Assembly: GCF_008831035.1 (NCBI RefSeq)
Contig: NZ_WAJR01000021.1
Span: forward strand, 1 to 40,346
DNA: 40,346 nucleotides
Direction of reading: 5' to 3'
Origin: Ellagibacter isourolithinifaciens
GTDB lineage: Bacteria > Actinomycetota > Coriobacteriia > Coriobacteriales > Eggerthellaceae
Position numbers and translations under genes: made by a program. The notes under the pieces were generated by a model. It was given only the letters and a program-made list of their open reading frames with translations, was not told the DNA's origin and ran no database searches. Positions 1 to 7,837 of the stretch are shown here, piece by piece. Within the stretch, counting starts at the first letter, position 1. The number at the start of each line of letters is the position of its first letter.

Positions 1-10
1 TTATCCATAT

Positions 11-98
11 GCGGTTATTGCCTTTCCACGAATCCTAACTTCAGCAATTAAGATTCTAGGCGATAACCGCTTCCTGCTTTCTACGGACAGGGAAGCGG
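11..98. other. two overlapping hairpins at the window edge
   Basis: Arms 11-22 and 59-70 are complementary over 12 bases with one G-T pair, and inside them 30-38 pairs with 48-56 with one mismatch. A second hairpin pairs 67-74 with 91-98 perfectly. The two share bases 67-70, so they cannot both form fully in one RNA. No gene overlaps them, and the gene they might serve lies outside the window. Confidence 0.4.
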
Positions 99-128
99 CC
101 CCTTACACCAACATTCGGCACGCGATCT

Positions 129-160
129 AAAAATAGCCGCCGGGTATGCTCGGCGGCTAT
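129..160 (-). terminator. intrinsic terminator, minus strand
   Basis: A perfect 10-bp stem (133-142 with 151-160) has an 8-base loop. Read on the minus strand the stem is followed by five T. It is the first terminator after the minus-strand permease gene ending at 502 and probably closes that operon, about 340 bp downstream. Confidence 0.6.
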
Positions 161-501
161 TGTCTGGACAGTATCTTCGCAAGCTAATTAGTTCGAAGCT
201 GCGCGCTCAGTGCGTCTCATCAGCAAATTCGTCTTGTAAGGAAAGCTCGTCGAATGCGCTTTCTTGCAAGGCCGAGCCTCGCGCTTCTGATCTTCTTGAA
301 GTGTTTCCTGATAATATGCTCGCGTGCTGCGAGAAAGAAGGCTGGCAAACATCGCGTCTCCTATCATCTGATTACCAACTTGTTTTGGAGTCGACTCCTT
401 CGTTGGCAAGGAGATTAGCACATGGCTACGCGATGTTTCCCAAGTGTTTCAAGTTCAGACCATTTACGTACCAGTTCCTTGAACCTGCTATCGAGTTCCC
501 G
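161..501. other. intergenic stretch without a recognised gene
   Basis: This stretch is less GC-rich than its neighbours. Short open frames exist on both strands (160-618 plus; 188-421 minus with a GTG start), but neither has a convincing ribosome binding site or a recognisable motif. It may be the 3' untranslated part of the operon ending at 502 or a decayed gene. Confidence 0.4.
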
Positions 502-1938
502 TTATGCAGCGGATTGGCCGGAAACCAGAATGGCGAGATTGCTGAAATCGGACGGGCGGTTCTTCTTCATACGCCCAGCGATCGCCATTCCGACAAGGTA
601 GGACAGAGGGATGAGTGACCCCATCACCAGCGCCGACGTCATGTCCCCCGTCAGATCGGCGAAGTTTGAGAGCACAACAGAGGCGACGAAAGCGAGGCAG
701 GCTGCGGCGACAACCGGTGCGACCAACGTGCGCCAAATGCTGGCTCCGTGCACAACGCGGCGGAAGAACGCGGCCACCGATACGGAGGTGAGCATCTGTA
801 AGACAAGCAGGCCGAGCGTTGCCGTGTTTGCAAACCATGCGTATACCGTCAGCGGGTCAAGGCCGACAATCGTCACGATTGCGAGCAGGGCGAACGACAC
901 GATGCTAATGGACATCGAGGCGTTGGACGGGGCGAAATGCGTCTTATGAACCTCACCCAGGCAAGCGGGGAGGACCTTCACCCTCGAGAGCGTGAAGGTG
1001 TAGCGGCTCGCAACGTTATGAAGCGCAAGCGCACAGGCGAACAGGCTCGTTACAAGCAGGCACTGGAAGACGTCGTAGAGCCATTGGCCCACATAGAGCG
1101 CGGCCAGCTCAAGCGCGTAGGCATCCTGAGTTTTTTGGGCGAAGGCGAGCGCGCTGTCCGCCCCGGCGCCCATGACTAGGCACCATCCGCTGAACCCGTA
1201 GAAAAGCGCGATGAAGGCAACCGCGATGTAGGTTGCGCGGGGAATCGTCTTCTCGGGATCTTTCGCCTCGTTGCGGAAGACGGCAGTTGCCTCGAACCCG
1301 ATGAAGCCAAAGAACGCCCACATCAGCCCCAGCCCAGGAACGCCGCTGAGGAAATTGCTCGGGGAGAAAGGAACGAGGCTGAGCCCTTCGTTTCCTCCCG
1401 TTCCAATGATGGCGACGTCCAGAATGGTGACCGACAGCACCTCGAGGACCAGAAATACGCCGAGAACCTTCGAACTGAGATCGATGTTGCGGTAGCCGAG
1501 AAACGCGATTGCCGCCCACCATGCAATCGCGCATACCCACCACGGCACCTCAATCGCCGGGGCGAACAGCGCTATCGTGTTTGCCGTTGCGTAACCGAGA
1601 TAGGCCAGTACTGCGATGCAGATCAGCACGTAGGAGAGCAACGCCATCGTCGCCGCGCCGAGCCCCATTGTTTTCCCGAGCCCCGCCTGAATGTAGGAGT
1701 AGAAAGCACCCGCATTCGGCACATGCCCGCTCATCTTGGTGAAGCCGACCGAGAAAAGAAGAAGAATCGCTCCCGTCGCAAGGTAGTAGACGGGGATGCT
1801 GTTATTCTCCGTGTAGGTCATGACCAGCGGCTGCGTGCCGGCGACTACGGTCAACGGCGCGGTTGCCGCGACAACCATCAAGACGATGGAAAAGACGCCC
1901 AGCGTCCTTTTGATTTGAGGGGAAGATTGGGTTTCCAT
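502..1938 (-). CDS. APC-superfamily amino acid permease
   Basis: The 478-residue polytopic membrane protein has about 12 hydrophobic segments. The first helix carries a small-residue stretch (VVAATAPLTVVAG) typical of the unwound substrate-binding helix of APC amino acid/polyamine transporters. A second family hallmark, GFIGFEATAVFRNEAKDPEKT, occurs at the usual mid-protein place (helix 6 and the following loop). The ATG at 1938 is chosen because AGGAG lies 10 bases upstream; the frame stays open further but would run into the GntR gene. It is the last gene of the minus-strand operon PLP enzyme - kinase - GntR - permease, so it probably imports the substrate of those enzymes. Substrate cannot be read from sequence; an amino acid or amino alcohol is inferred. 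Family assignment is firm. Confidence 0.88.
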   Translation of the reverse strand: METQSSPQIKRTLGVFSIVLMVVAATAPLTVVAGTQPLVMTYTENNSIPVYYLATGAILLLFSVGFTKMSGHVPNAGAFYSYIQAGLGKTMGLGAATMALLSYVLICIAVLAYLGYATANTIALFAPAIEVPWWVCAIAWWAAIAFLGYRNIDLSSKVLGVFLVLEVLSVTILDVAIIGTGGNEGLSLVPFSPSNFLSGVPGLGLMWAFFGFIGFEATAVFRNEAKDPEKTIPRATYIAVAFIALFYGFSGWCLVMGAGADSALAFAQKTQDAYALELAALYVGQWLYDVFQCLLVTSLFACALALHNVASRYTFTLSRVKVLPACLGEVHKTHFAPSNASMSISIVSFALLAIVTIVGLDPLTVYAWFANTATLGLLVLQMLTSVSVAAFFRRVVHGASIWRTLVAPVVAAACLAFVASVVLSNFADLTGDMTSALVMGSLIPLSYLVGMAIAGRMKKNRPSDFSNLAILVSGQSAA

Positions 1939-1975
1939 GATGCCAACGCTCCTTTCGTAATGTGATGACAGGTTT

Positions 1976-2743
1976 CTATTCGAAATCGTTCTCGACGATG
2001 AATTTGATTCGGTCCGCGCGATACAGGTCGCGGGAGTGTTCAATCGGCGCGCCGCTTTGGTCGAACGCCGTCGACACGGACTTCATGAGGGGCGCGCCGT
2101 CGATGACTCCAAGAGCTTCAGCGTCGGCCCCTGAGGCGAGCACCACCTCGAGCACCTCTGAGATCCGTTTGATCTTCACGCCGAACTCGCCTTTCATCAG
2201 CCCGTACAGCGATTGGGTGAGGTCCTTCTCCAAAATCCCCTCGAATTTCTCACAGGGGAGATACGCGCACTCGAGGACGATGTCTTCGCCGTCTGCTTTC
2301 CGCAAGCGGCGAAGTTGCAGGACATCCGAGTTTTCGGGAAGCGCAAGGCATCGGGCGATGTCGTCGTCCGCCCTGACGCGCCGCGCTTCGAGTACCACAC
2401 TCTCGGTCTCGCATCCCCCGAGCGCGATGGACTCGTCCACTCCCTGGGGAATTCCCATTGGATGCGGGACTGCGGGACGTGCGGCTGCGTCCTCTGTCCG
2501 CGAATAGAGACACCAATAGGGGTTAGACTTGCTCACGAAGGTCCCGCTGCTGCGTCCGCTGCGCGTCTCTAGCTCGCCTTCGTCGCGAAGGATTCGAAGC
2601 GCTGCGCGCACAGTTGCTCGGGAAACCTGCAAAGCGTTCGCCAAGTCTCGCTCTGAGGGGAGCTGGCCCCCTTCACGTGCTTTGCCGAGCCGCACCAAAC
2701 GGCGGATTTCCTCGGCGGTTTTCCTTGTCGCCCAGCCCGGCAT
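1976..2743 (-). CDS. GntR-family transcriptional regulator, UTRA (HutC-like) type
   Basis: The 255-residue protein has an N-terminal winged helix-turn-helix (about residues 5-75) with the GntR signature LPSERDLANALQVSRATVR and the wing GTFVSK. A C-terminal UTRA ligand domain follows (about 95-250), with the usual VLQLRRLRKADGEDIVLECAYLP strand region interrupted as in the family. GGAGG lies 6 bases before the ATG. The gene starts 12 bp after the kinase stop and ends 37 bp before the permease start, so it lies inside the operon it presumably controls. HutC-type regulators normally repress catabolic genes and are released by a pathway metabolite. The effector here is unknown; a substrate or phosphorylated intermediate of the kinase is a reasonable guess. 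Confidence 0.9.
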   Translation of the reverse strand: MPGWATRKTAEEIRRLVRLGKAREGGQLPSERDLANALQVSRATVRAALRILRDEGELETRSGRSSGTFVSKSNPYWCLYSRTEDAAARPAVPHPMGIPQGVDESIALGGCETESVVLEARRVRADDDIARCLALPENSDVLQLRRLRKADGEDIVLECAYLPCEKFEGILEKDLTQSLYGLMKGEFGVKIKRISEVLEVVLASGADAEALGVIDGAPLMKSVSTAFDQSGAPIEHSRDLYRADRIKFIVENDFE

Positions 2744-2755
2744 CAGGTACCTCCT

Positions 2756-3841
2756 TTAAGCCACGTTGGAAAGGGAACTCGCCTCGCGAGCCATTTCGAG
2801 GACGCGCGGGAGGTACTCGTCATGCAGGAAGGCAAGCGCGATTTCCCGCGATTCGGCGACATAGCGGTCTCGAATCAGTCCCGCCCAAATGGTCTCCTTG
2901 CGCTTCTCGACCCAAGCGACCAGTATGAGCCGGCGCGCGATGAGCATCGCCGGAAGGTAAGCGAGCTCGCTGTCGGGAACGACTCCTCCCGCTGACCGAT
3001 AGCCGCGCAGGTAAGCGAGAACCATGGCTTCGATATCGGGAGACGACTCTTCGAAGGAGAACGAGCACGCCATGTCGAAGAGGAACCACCCTTTCTCGCA
3101 GTCGTCGAAATCGATGACTTTGACCGTGCCGTCTTCCCCTATGAGGAGGTTGGACGAGCGGAGGTCGGTATGGACGAGCCCGAAGTTGTCGGCCGTTTTT
3201 CCGTATTCCGCCATCTCGCGAAGCATCTTTGTCTCGGCGGCTTCGAGTATCTCCTTGAGCTCCGGCGTTACCTCGGGGGTGTCCCGCCAGTCTCCGAAGT
3301 CGGATTCCGAGCCAACGATGCGATCCTCGTCCCACACGATTCGCTCGAACCATTCGGGACGGCGCCACGAGAGGGAACTCGCGTGCAGGGACACCGCCAC
3401 GCGACCGATCCTTTCCATCGAGGAGGCGAGGCCGCTTTCGGAAGGTTCCTTCCCATCGAGAAACTCGAAGAGCACGGCATATTGCTCGGCGCCGTCTGGG
3501 TTGGTGAACGAGCAGAGCTTGTCGCCTTGGAAGGTTGGATATGCCCTCGCAACACGAACTGCTCCCTCGTCGGCGAGCGCATCTATCCAGGCGAGCTCGC
3601 TTTCGATCAACTTCTTTTCGCGGTAACCTGGCCGATGCAGCCTCAGGACGAACCGCTGGGGATCCGGTTCTCCATTCGAGTCTGTCGAAGATTCGACCAG
3701 GTACGTTGCGTTTTCGGAAAGGGAGAGCTGCCTCACCGCGGCATCCTCCAAGCCCCAGTGGGAAAGCGCCTCTCGCGTGTAGCCCGCCCAAGAAAGGTCG
3801 GGGTTTGCATGGCTTTCGTTTAATTGCGTCATCGCGATCAC
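2756..3841 (-). CDS. APH-fold small-molecule kinase (phosphotransferase enzyme family)
   Basis: The 361-residue protein has the APH/choline-kinase catalytic signature H224-T-D226-L-R-S-S-N231 followed by the metal-binding IDFDD at 243-247. The N-terminal lobe (about 30-130) shows the nucleotide-binding strands, with ATYLV and RFVLRLHR. The family includes choline, homoserine, hydroxylysine, methylthioribose and aminoglycoside kinases. A resistance role is unlikely because the gene is fused transcriptionally to a class III PLP enzyme, a GntR regulator and an amino acid permease. The GTG at 3841 overlaps the stop of the upstream gene by four bases; an in-frame ATG at 3832 is an equally possible start. 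By analogy with hydroxylysine kinase paired with its PLP phospho-lyase, it may phosphorylate the hydroxyl of an amino acid or amino alcohol. That pairing is inference. Confidence 0.85.
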   Translation of the reverse strand: MIAMTQLNESHANPDLSWAGYTREALSHWGLEDAAVRQLSLSENATYLVESSTDSNGEPDPQRFVLRLHRPGYREKKLIESELAWIDALADEGAVRVARAYPTFQGDKLCSFTNPDGAEQYAVLFEFLDGKEPSESGLASSMERIGRVAVSLHASSLSWRRPEWFERIVWDEDRIVGSESDFGDWRDTPEVTPELKEILEAAETKMLREMAEYGKTADNFGLVHTDLRSSNLLIGEDGTVKVIDFDDCEKGWFLFDMACSFSFEESSPDIEAMVLAYLRGYRSAGGVVPDSELAYLPAMLIARRLILVAWVEKRKETIWAGLIRDRYVAESREIALAFLHDEYLPRVLEMAREASSLSNVA

Positions 3842-5157
3842 CCCGCCAGCTTCATCTCATGAGTCCAATCGGCGCCGGCGTCCTTCTCGATTTCCCCATC
3901 GAGGACGTTCAGGGCGTCGTCGATGGCGTCGAGGACGAAGTTCGCCTGGTCGAAGGGGAGAAGGAGTCCCGATTTGAACTGCAGGACGGTTTTGTCGAGG
4001 GTCGAGAAGATTGCCCATACGCCGCGGTCGTACAGGAGCTTGCAGAACCTCACGGCGGGCTCGTCTTCTCCTTGGAATTTCAGTCCCGCGATGGTGCCGT
4101 CGTGGCGGACTTCGATTAGCGACGGGTGCTTCTCGAGCAGCTCGGCGAATCGCTTGGAGTAGAGCGCGTCGAGCGCCTTGACGTGTTCAACCGTCTCAGC
4201 CCGGCGGGTAATCTCGATGGTTTTAAGGGCGACGGCGCATCCCAGGTCGGACCCGCCGAAGGTGGCCATGTGCGCGAACCCGTCCTCGTAGAGCCATTTT
4301 GCGGTGCGCTTGTTTAAGATGGTCGCGGAAATTGGGTAGATGCCGCCGGAGAGCCCTTTCGACATCACCACGATGTCGGGGGTGATCCCGTGATGCTCGA
4401 AGCACCAGAAGTCAACCGTTCGCCCGAGTCCAGTCTGCACTTCGTCGGCGATGTAGAGCGCGCCGTGCTTTTCGCACAGCGCCTTGACCTGGTCGAGGTA
4501 GCTGGGCGCCGGCATGGGGAAGCCGTAGGTCGCCGGTATGGTTTCCATGATGACTGCGGCCACGTCGTCACCTGAAAGGGCGCGCTCCATGGCGTCGATG
4601 TCGTTGAAGGGGACGTGCGCGAACTCATCGGGGCGGCTGCAGTTGAACATCTTCAGGAAGCGGTCGTCGCCAGTTGCGATGGACAGGCCGGTATGCCCGT
4701 GATAGGCCTTGATGATGGAGACTATCTTCTTGCGTCCCGTGGCGAAACGGGCGCTTTTGATGGCGACGTCGACCGCCTCGCCTCCGCAGGAGCCGAACAC
4801 CACCTTGTCCATGGTGTTTCCCGGGACGGTTTCGATGAGGGCTTTCGCCAGGGCGGCGCGCCCTGAGGTTGCGAAATGGTGGTTTCCGACGTCGACTCGG
4901 TCGAGAGCGTCTTTCAGCGTATCGACGATCTCGGGGTTGCGATGCCCCAGATTGAACGTGCCGCCGTTCAGGTGCATGTCGATGAAGGATTTTCCGTCGA
5001 TGTCCTCGAACACGTATCCCTCGCGTTTTCCGATGACGAGAGGGATCCCCTCGTTGACCCAGAAATCGGTCTTGTCGGGATTCCAGTACTTCCGCGCTGC
5101 GTCGAGGACTTCCGCCTTATCCGCGAAACCGTACATCGGGTAGTCGTTGCAATTCAT
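3838..5157 (-). CDS. class III pyridoxal-phosphate aminotransferase / phospho-lyase family enzyme
   Basis: The 439-residue fold-type I PLP enzyme has the class III landmarks in order: FGSCGGEAVD for the phosphate-binding loop (121-130), ADEVQTGLGR with the pyridine-nitrogen aspartate D238, SKGLSGG with the Schiff-base lysine K267, and ATFGGSDLGC for the dimer-contact threonine. The length is normal for the class (420-460). The class covers omega-amino acid transaminases, dialkylglycine decarboxylase and the ammonia-forming phospho-lyases for phosphoethanolamine and phosphohydroxylysine. It is the first gene of the operon and its stop overlaps the kinase start. The kinase partner favours a phospho-lyase or a transaminase acting on a phosphorylated amine, but sequence alone does not decide this. 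Confidence 0.87.
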   Translation of the reverse strand: MNCNDYPMYGFADKAEVLDAARKYWNPDKTDFWVNEGIPLVIGKREGYVFEDIDGKSFIDMHLNGGTFNLGHRNPEIVDTLKDALDRVDVGNHHFATSGRAALAKALIETVPGNTMDKVVFGSCGGEAVDVAIKSARFATGRKKIVSIIKAYHGHTGLSIATGDDRFLKMFNCSRPDEFAHVPFNDIDAMERALSGDDVAAVIMETIPATYGFPMPAPSYLDQVKALCEKHGALYIADEVQTGLGRTVDFWCFEHHGITPDIVVMSKGLSGGIYPISATILNKRTAKWLYEDGFAHMATFGGSDLGCAVALKTIEITRRAETVEHVKALDALYSKRFAELLEKHPSLIEVRHDGTIAGLKFQGEDEPAVRFCKLLYDRGVWAIFSTLDKTVLQFKSGLLLPFDQANFVLDAIDDALNVLDGEIEKDAGADWTHEMKLAG

Positions 5158-5276
5158 GCGCTTGTCCTGCCTCGCTCGTTTTCAAACCAAGGGAAGACGA
5201 CGACTCCGGATTTCGCCGCTTCGATAGGTGGGAGTCTAGGCAGGCAATATTGCGAGCAAGTAAAAAGGAGGTTAAC

Positions 5277-5408
5277 GTGCGTCCGCGCATACCATTTTCA
5301 GACCAGCGGGACAGCAGCGTGGTATGCATCTGGTTCTACCTGGTTTTTGACGGCCTTGCCGCAACGACAATCGCAGCTGCGACGTGGACCCTTTCAGGGG
5401 GGCGATGA
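5277..5408 (+). CDS. possible 43-residue small protein with a strong ribosome binding site
   Basis: AAAGGAGG stands 5 bases before the GTG at 5277, one of the best Shine-Dalgarno sequences in the window. The frame encodes 43 residues with a hydrophobic middle (VVCIWFYLVFDGLAATTIAA) that could form one membrane helix. The stop overlaps a following ATG in an ATGA arrangement. It is divergent to the PLP-enzyme operon. I do not recognise it; it may be a real small membrane protein or the 5' remnant of a truncated membrane protein gene. Confidence 0.35.
   Translation: MRPRIPFSDQRDSSVVCIWFYLVFDGLAATTIAAATWTLSGGR
5287..5327. promoter_or_regulatory. 8-bp inverted repeat upstream of the kinase/PLP operon
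   Basis: GCATACCA at 5287-5294 is matched by its exact reverse complement at 5320-5327. It lies about 130-170 bp upstream of the PLP-enzyme start, in the only long gap before the operon, so it is a candidate operator for the GntR regulator. The wide spacing and overlap with a possible small ORF weaken the case. Confidence 0.25.
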
Positions 5409-5506
5409 CGATGGACGACGCAAAGCTCGCTTCAAAGCCTGTTTCGCAAATCGGCTTAGCCTTATGTAGATTTTTGCGTGCGAATAATGGGATCATTGCT
5501 TCGTAA
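5405..5506 (+). CDS. possible 33-residue small protein, coupled to the preceding small ORF
   Basis: The ATG at 5405 overlaps the stop of the preceding small ORF (ATGA), the usual layout for translational coupling. A second ATG at 5411 is also possible. The product is 33 residues with no recognised motif. Together with the preceding ORF it could be a two-peptide unit or the broken start of one former gene. The support is positional only. Confidence 0.22.
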   Translation: MTMDDAKLASKPVSQIGLALCRFLRANNGIIAS

Positions 5507-5699
5507 AGCGAATGACATTGCTCGCGCTTGGCTGCAAGAATGACGATAGGGGATAGTGTATTCTGCGATTAGGTCGCGAAGAAATGTGGGCGGGATGCTC
5601 TAGTTTTTAACGTCCCCTTCTTCGTTTAAGAGGTGCTTGCGGTATCCATCCGGCATTCGATATGATGCTTAAATCGGCGCAACGGGAACGGAGGGAAGC

Positions 5700-6017
5700 A
5701 TGGGGGACGTGTCGGAGAGCGATTGGAAGCTGTTCCGCGAGAGGCTTCCCAGGTGGCAGGAAAGCTACATGGAGAAGCTTATCGGCGAGTATATGGAGAT
5801 GCTCGGCGGCGAGGGCCTCGCATCCGAGAAGTTTTGGGCGCTGGAGAAGCGCGTAAGCGAGGACAAGAGGCGCTCGGGCGTGTTGATCGAAAGGATGAGC
5901 CGCAGCACGATGCATCGTGAGATCGCCCTTTTGGCGCGGGACGGCGTTATCGCTCCCCGAGATCTTGAAGGCTTCACCGAAGACGTTAGGCGTCTCGCCC
6001 AAAGCTATTTCCAATGA
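5700..6017 (+). CDS. conserved small cytoplasmic protein of unknown function
   Basis: The 105-residue protein is charged, probably all-helical, and has no signal or membrane segment. The core pattern W..F...LP.WQE.YMEKL..EY...L.GEG.ASEKFWALEKR..EDK is one I associate with a small protein family common in gut Firmicutes and Coriobacteria, sometimes labelled multidrug transporter without basis; the lack of any membrane helix argues against that label. GGAGGGAA lies just before the ATG. The gene stands alone, with non-coding DNA on both sides. No function is proposed. Confidence 0.78.
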   Translation: MGDVSESDWKLFRERLPRWQESYMEKLIGEYMEMLGGEGLASEKFWALEKRVSEDKRRSGVLIERMSRSTMHREIALLARDGVIAPRDLEGFTEDVRRLAQSYFQ

Positions 6018-6735
6018 GAAGGGTTGAGCTTCTCTTTCCACTCGGATTATGAGGAAGGGGTGGGGCGGCGCGGCGCGGCGCGGCGCCCAACGAGGTACCT
6101 TTGTGACGGATATTTTCAGCGATGGCGTTAAGTTCTGCGATGCAGCTCGGGGAGGGGGGTAGCGGCCTCGACTGCGATTGCCGACGTTGGCTAGGATGTC
6201 GAGATTGCCCGGTGAGGGGTAAATTGGGTCAGCTTCCTTCCGCTTCTGATTCACTTCTTTCTGTTCTGCTTGGTATCCAATAGGCACCTTGTCTCTTCTC
6301 GTAAAAAGTACACCGTTGGCACGAGATTTTGGCACGAAAACATAGGTACCCCACGGATAGGGCCTCGGATTGGGAGTCGGTTACGGGTTGACAGCTTCCT
6401 ATCGAAAAGAAACCCCAGGTTGCAGCTTCAAGCAATCTGAAAGCGCTTCTCTATCCTTGCAAATTCCTGGAGACTGGCCCGACGAGATTGGTTGGTGAGT
6501 GAATACAGGTAAGGCTCATCACAACTTTGGATACTATTAGTTGGCAGAGAGCTATTTCGTTGCATCGCCGAGTCCTGCTGAGTGTTATTCGGGTTTCAAG
6601 GATTATGTTTGGTGTGCTCTTTGGGTGACAACATGAAAAGCGGTTGATGAGTCTGTTGATAAGAAACGTATTCGTCAAAAGGCGCTTTATCGGCTATCAT
6701 GTCTGCGTTAGGTTTAAGGCGATATTAGGGTTTTC
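6018..6735. other. intergenic stretch with GGCGC tandem repeats and a fall in GC
   Basis: The first part is GC-rich and contains four to five tandem GGCGC units at about 6064-6087. From about 6230 onward the sequence becomes clearly more AT-rich and stays so through the methyltransferase and DUF4928 genes, which marks the likely left edge of acquired DNA. Short open frames on the minus strand have no ribosome binding site or recognisable product. Confidence 0.5.
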
Positions 6736-7833
6736 ATGGCTAAGCAAAGCGGACAAATTCGGGCTCTTGAGTTTTTTTCTGGTATTGGACTAGCTCGTGC
6801 TGGAATGAGCGCTGCTGGGATAAAAACCGTGTGGGCCAATGACATCGACGAGATTAAACGTAGATTATATGCTGCTCAGTGGGGCGAAGATGACCTGGCT
6901 TTCGGCGATGTGTTCGACGTAGATGCTGATACGGTCCCTGAAGCCGATGTCGCTTGGGCATCGAGTCCCTGCACTGATCTCTCGCTTGCAGGCAAGCGCG
7001 GTGGTCTTGCTGATGGGCCAGAATCAAGGGCTTTTTTCGGATTTGTTGATGTTATCGAGCACATGGGAAATCGCTCTCCCCGTGCAGTGGTTCTTGAAAA
7101 TGTTTGCGGACTTTCATCATCTCACGAAGGCAGTGATTTTCGCACTGTTGTTATGGAGTTCAATCGACTTGGATATTCAGTTGACGCATTTGAACTAAAT
7201 GCTCGAAGGTGGGTTCCGCAGTCGCGCCCGCGTTTGTTCATTGTCGGCGTTAAGGATCCTATCAGTGGCGGTGAGATTGACACCTCTATACGTCCTGATC
7301 GGGTTGCTTGGATTCATGCTGATCCCGAATTAAAGACACACGTCACGCCAGTCGAGAAGGCACCGGCACTTCTTTCGAGTGGTTTTACGGACATCACCGA
7401 AAAGCTAGCTGATTCCGATCTTCGGTGGTGGGACGAGAAGCGATGTGGGGCATTCATCGATTCTCTGAGCGGTATTCAGCGAGAGCGATTTGAGCATCTG
7501 AGGAATGCGAATGAAATGGTTGCTCGGACGGCATATCGTCGTACTAGAGCGGGAAAGCCTGTCTGGGAGATGCGCGAAGACGATATTTCCGGCTGCCTGC
7601 GTACCGCCCGGGGCGGTTCCTCCAAGCAGGCTGTCGTGTTTATCGGCAAGGGGAAAGTACGTATGCGCTGGATGACCGGGCTGGAATACGCACGATTGCA
7701 AGGCGCAAACAACTTTAACCTGAAGGGTTTTAAAGAGTCGCAGATTCAGTATGCTTTTGGCGATGCCGTTGCGGTTCCAGCGGTGACGTGGATCATGGAG
7801 CAAGCCGTATTGCCAGCATTGAAGAGGGGCTGA
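6736..7833 (+). CDS. DNA (cytosine-5-)-methyltransferase, type II restriction-modification
   Basis: The 365-residue protein shows the ordered C5-methyltransferase motifs: motif I LEFFSGIGLARAGM (11-24) for S-adenosylmethionine, motif IV ASSPCTDLSLAG with the catalytic cysteine C79, motif VI ENV (121-123), and motif VIII QSRPRLFIVG (162-171). The C-terminal end (FGDAVAVPAV) fits motif X. The target-recognition region lies between about 180 and 310. The next gene begins 4 bases after the stop and encodes a DUF4928-like protein, so the pair is probably a complete type II system in which this enzyme protects host DNA. GC content and codon use are lower than in the flanking genes, which suggests horizontal transfer. 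Confidence 0.93.
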   Translation: MAKQSGQIRALEFFSGIGLARAGMSAAGIKTVWANDIDEIKRRLYAAQWGEDDLAFGDVFDVDADTVPEADVAWASSPCTDLSLAGKRGGLADGPESRAFFGFVDVIEHMGNRSPRAVVLENVCGLSSSHEGSDFRTVVMEFNRLGYSVDAFELNARRWVPQSRPRLFIVGVKDPISGGEIDTSIRPDRVAWIHADPELKTHVTPVEKAPALLSSGFTDITEKLADSDLRWWDEKRCGAFIDSLSGIQRERFEHLRNANEMVARTAYRRTRAGKPVWEMREDDISGCLRTARGGSSKQAVVFIGKGKVRMRWMTGLEYARLQGANNFNLKGFKESQIQYAFGDAVAVPAVTWIMEQAVLPALKRG

Positions 7834-7837
7834 TTCC

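Noticed and set aside
160-618. 152-residue plus-strand open frame at the left end
   Set aside because: It overlaps the 3' end of the permease gene on the other strand, has no ribosome binding site and no recognisable pattern.
2756-3841. Aminoglycoside resistance kinase
   Set aside because: The APH fold alone does not show resistance, and the operon partners point to metabolism of an amine.
5700-6017. Multidrug transporter label for the 105-aa protein
   Set aside because: No membrane segment is present; the protein is charged and soluble.
6064-6087. GGCGC tandem units as a functional repeat array
   Set aside because: The tract is very short and more likely a local slippage product in GC-rich DNA; nothing around it suggests a role.
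5607-6335. 242-residue minus-strand open frame
   Set aside because: It lies antisense to the conserved 105-aa gene, which has a good ribosome site and family-like sequence; the antisense product is low-complexity.
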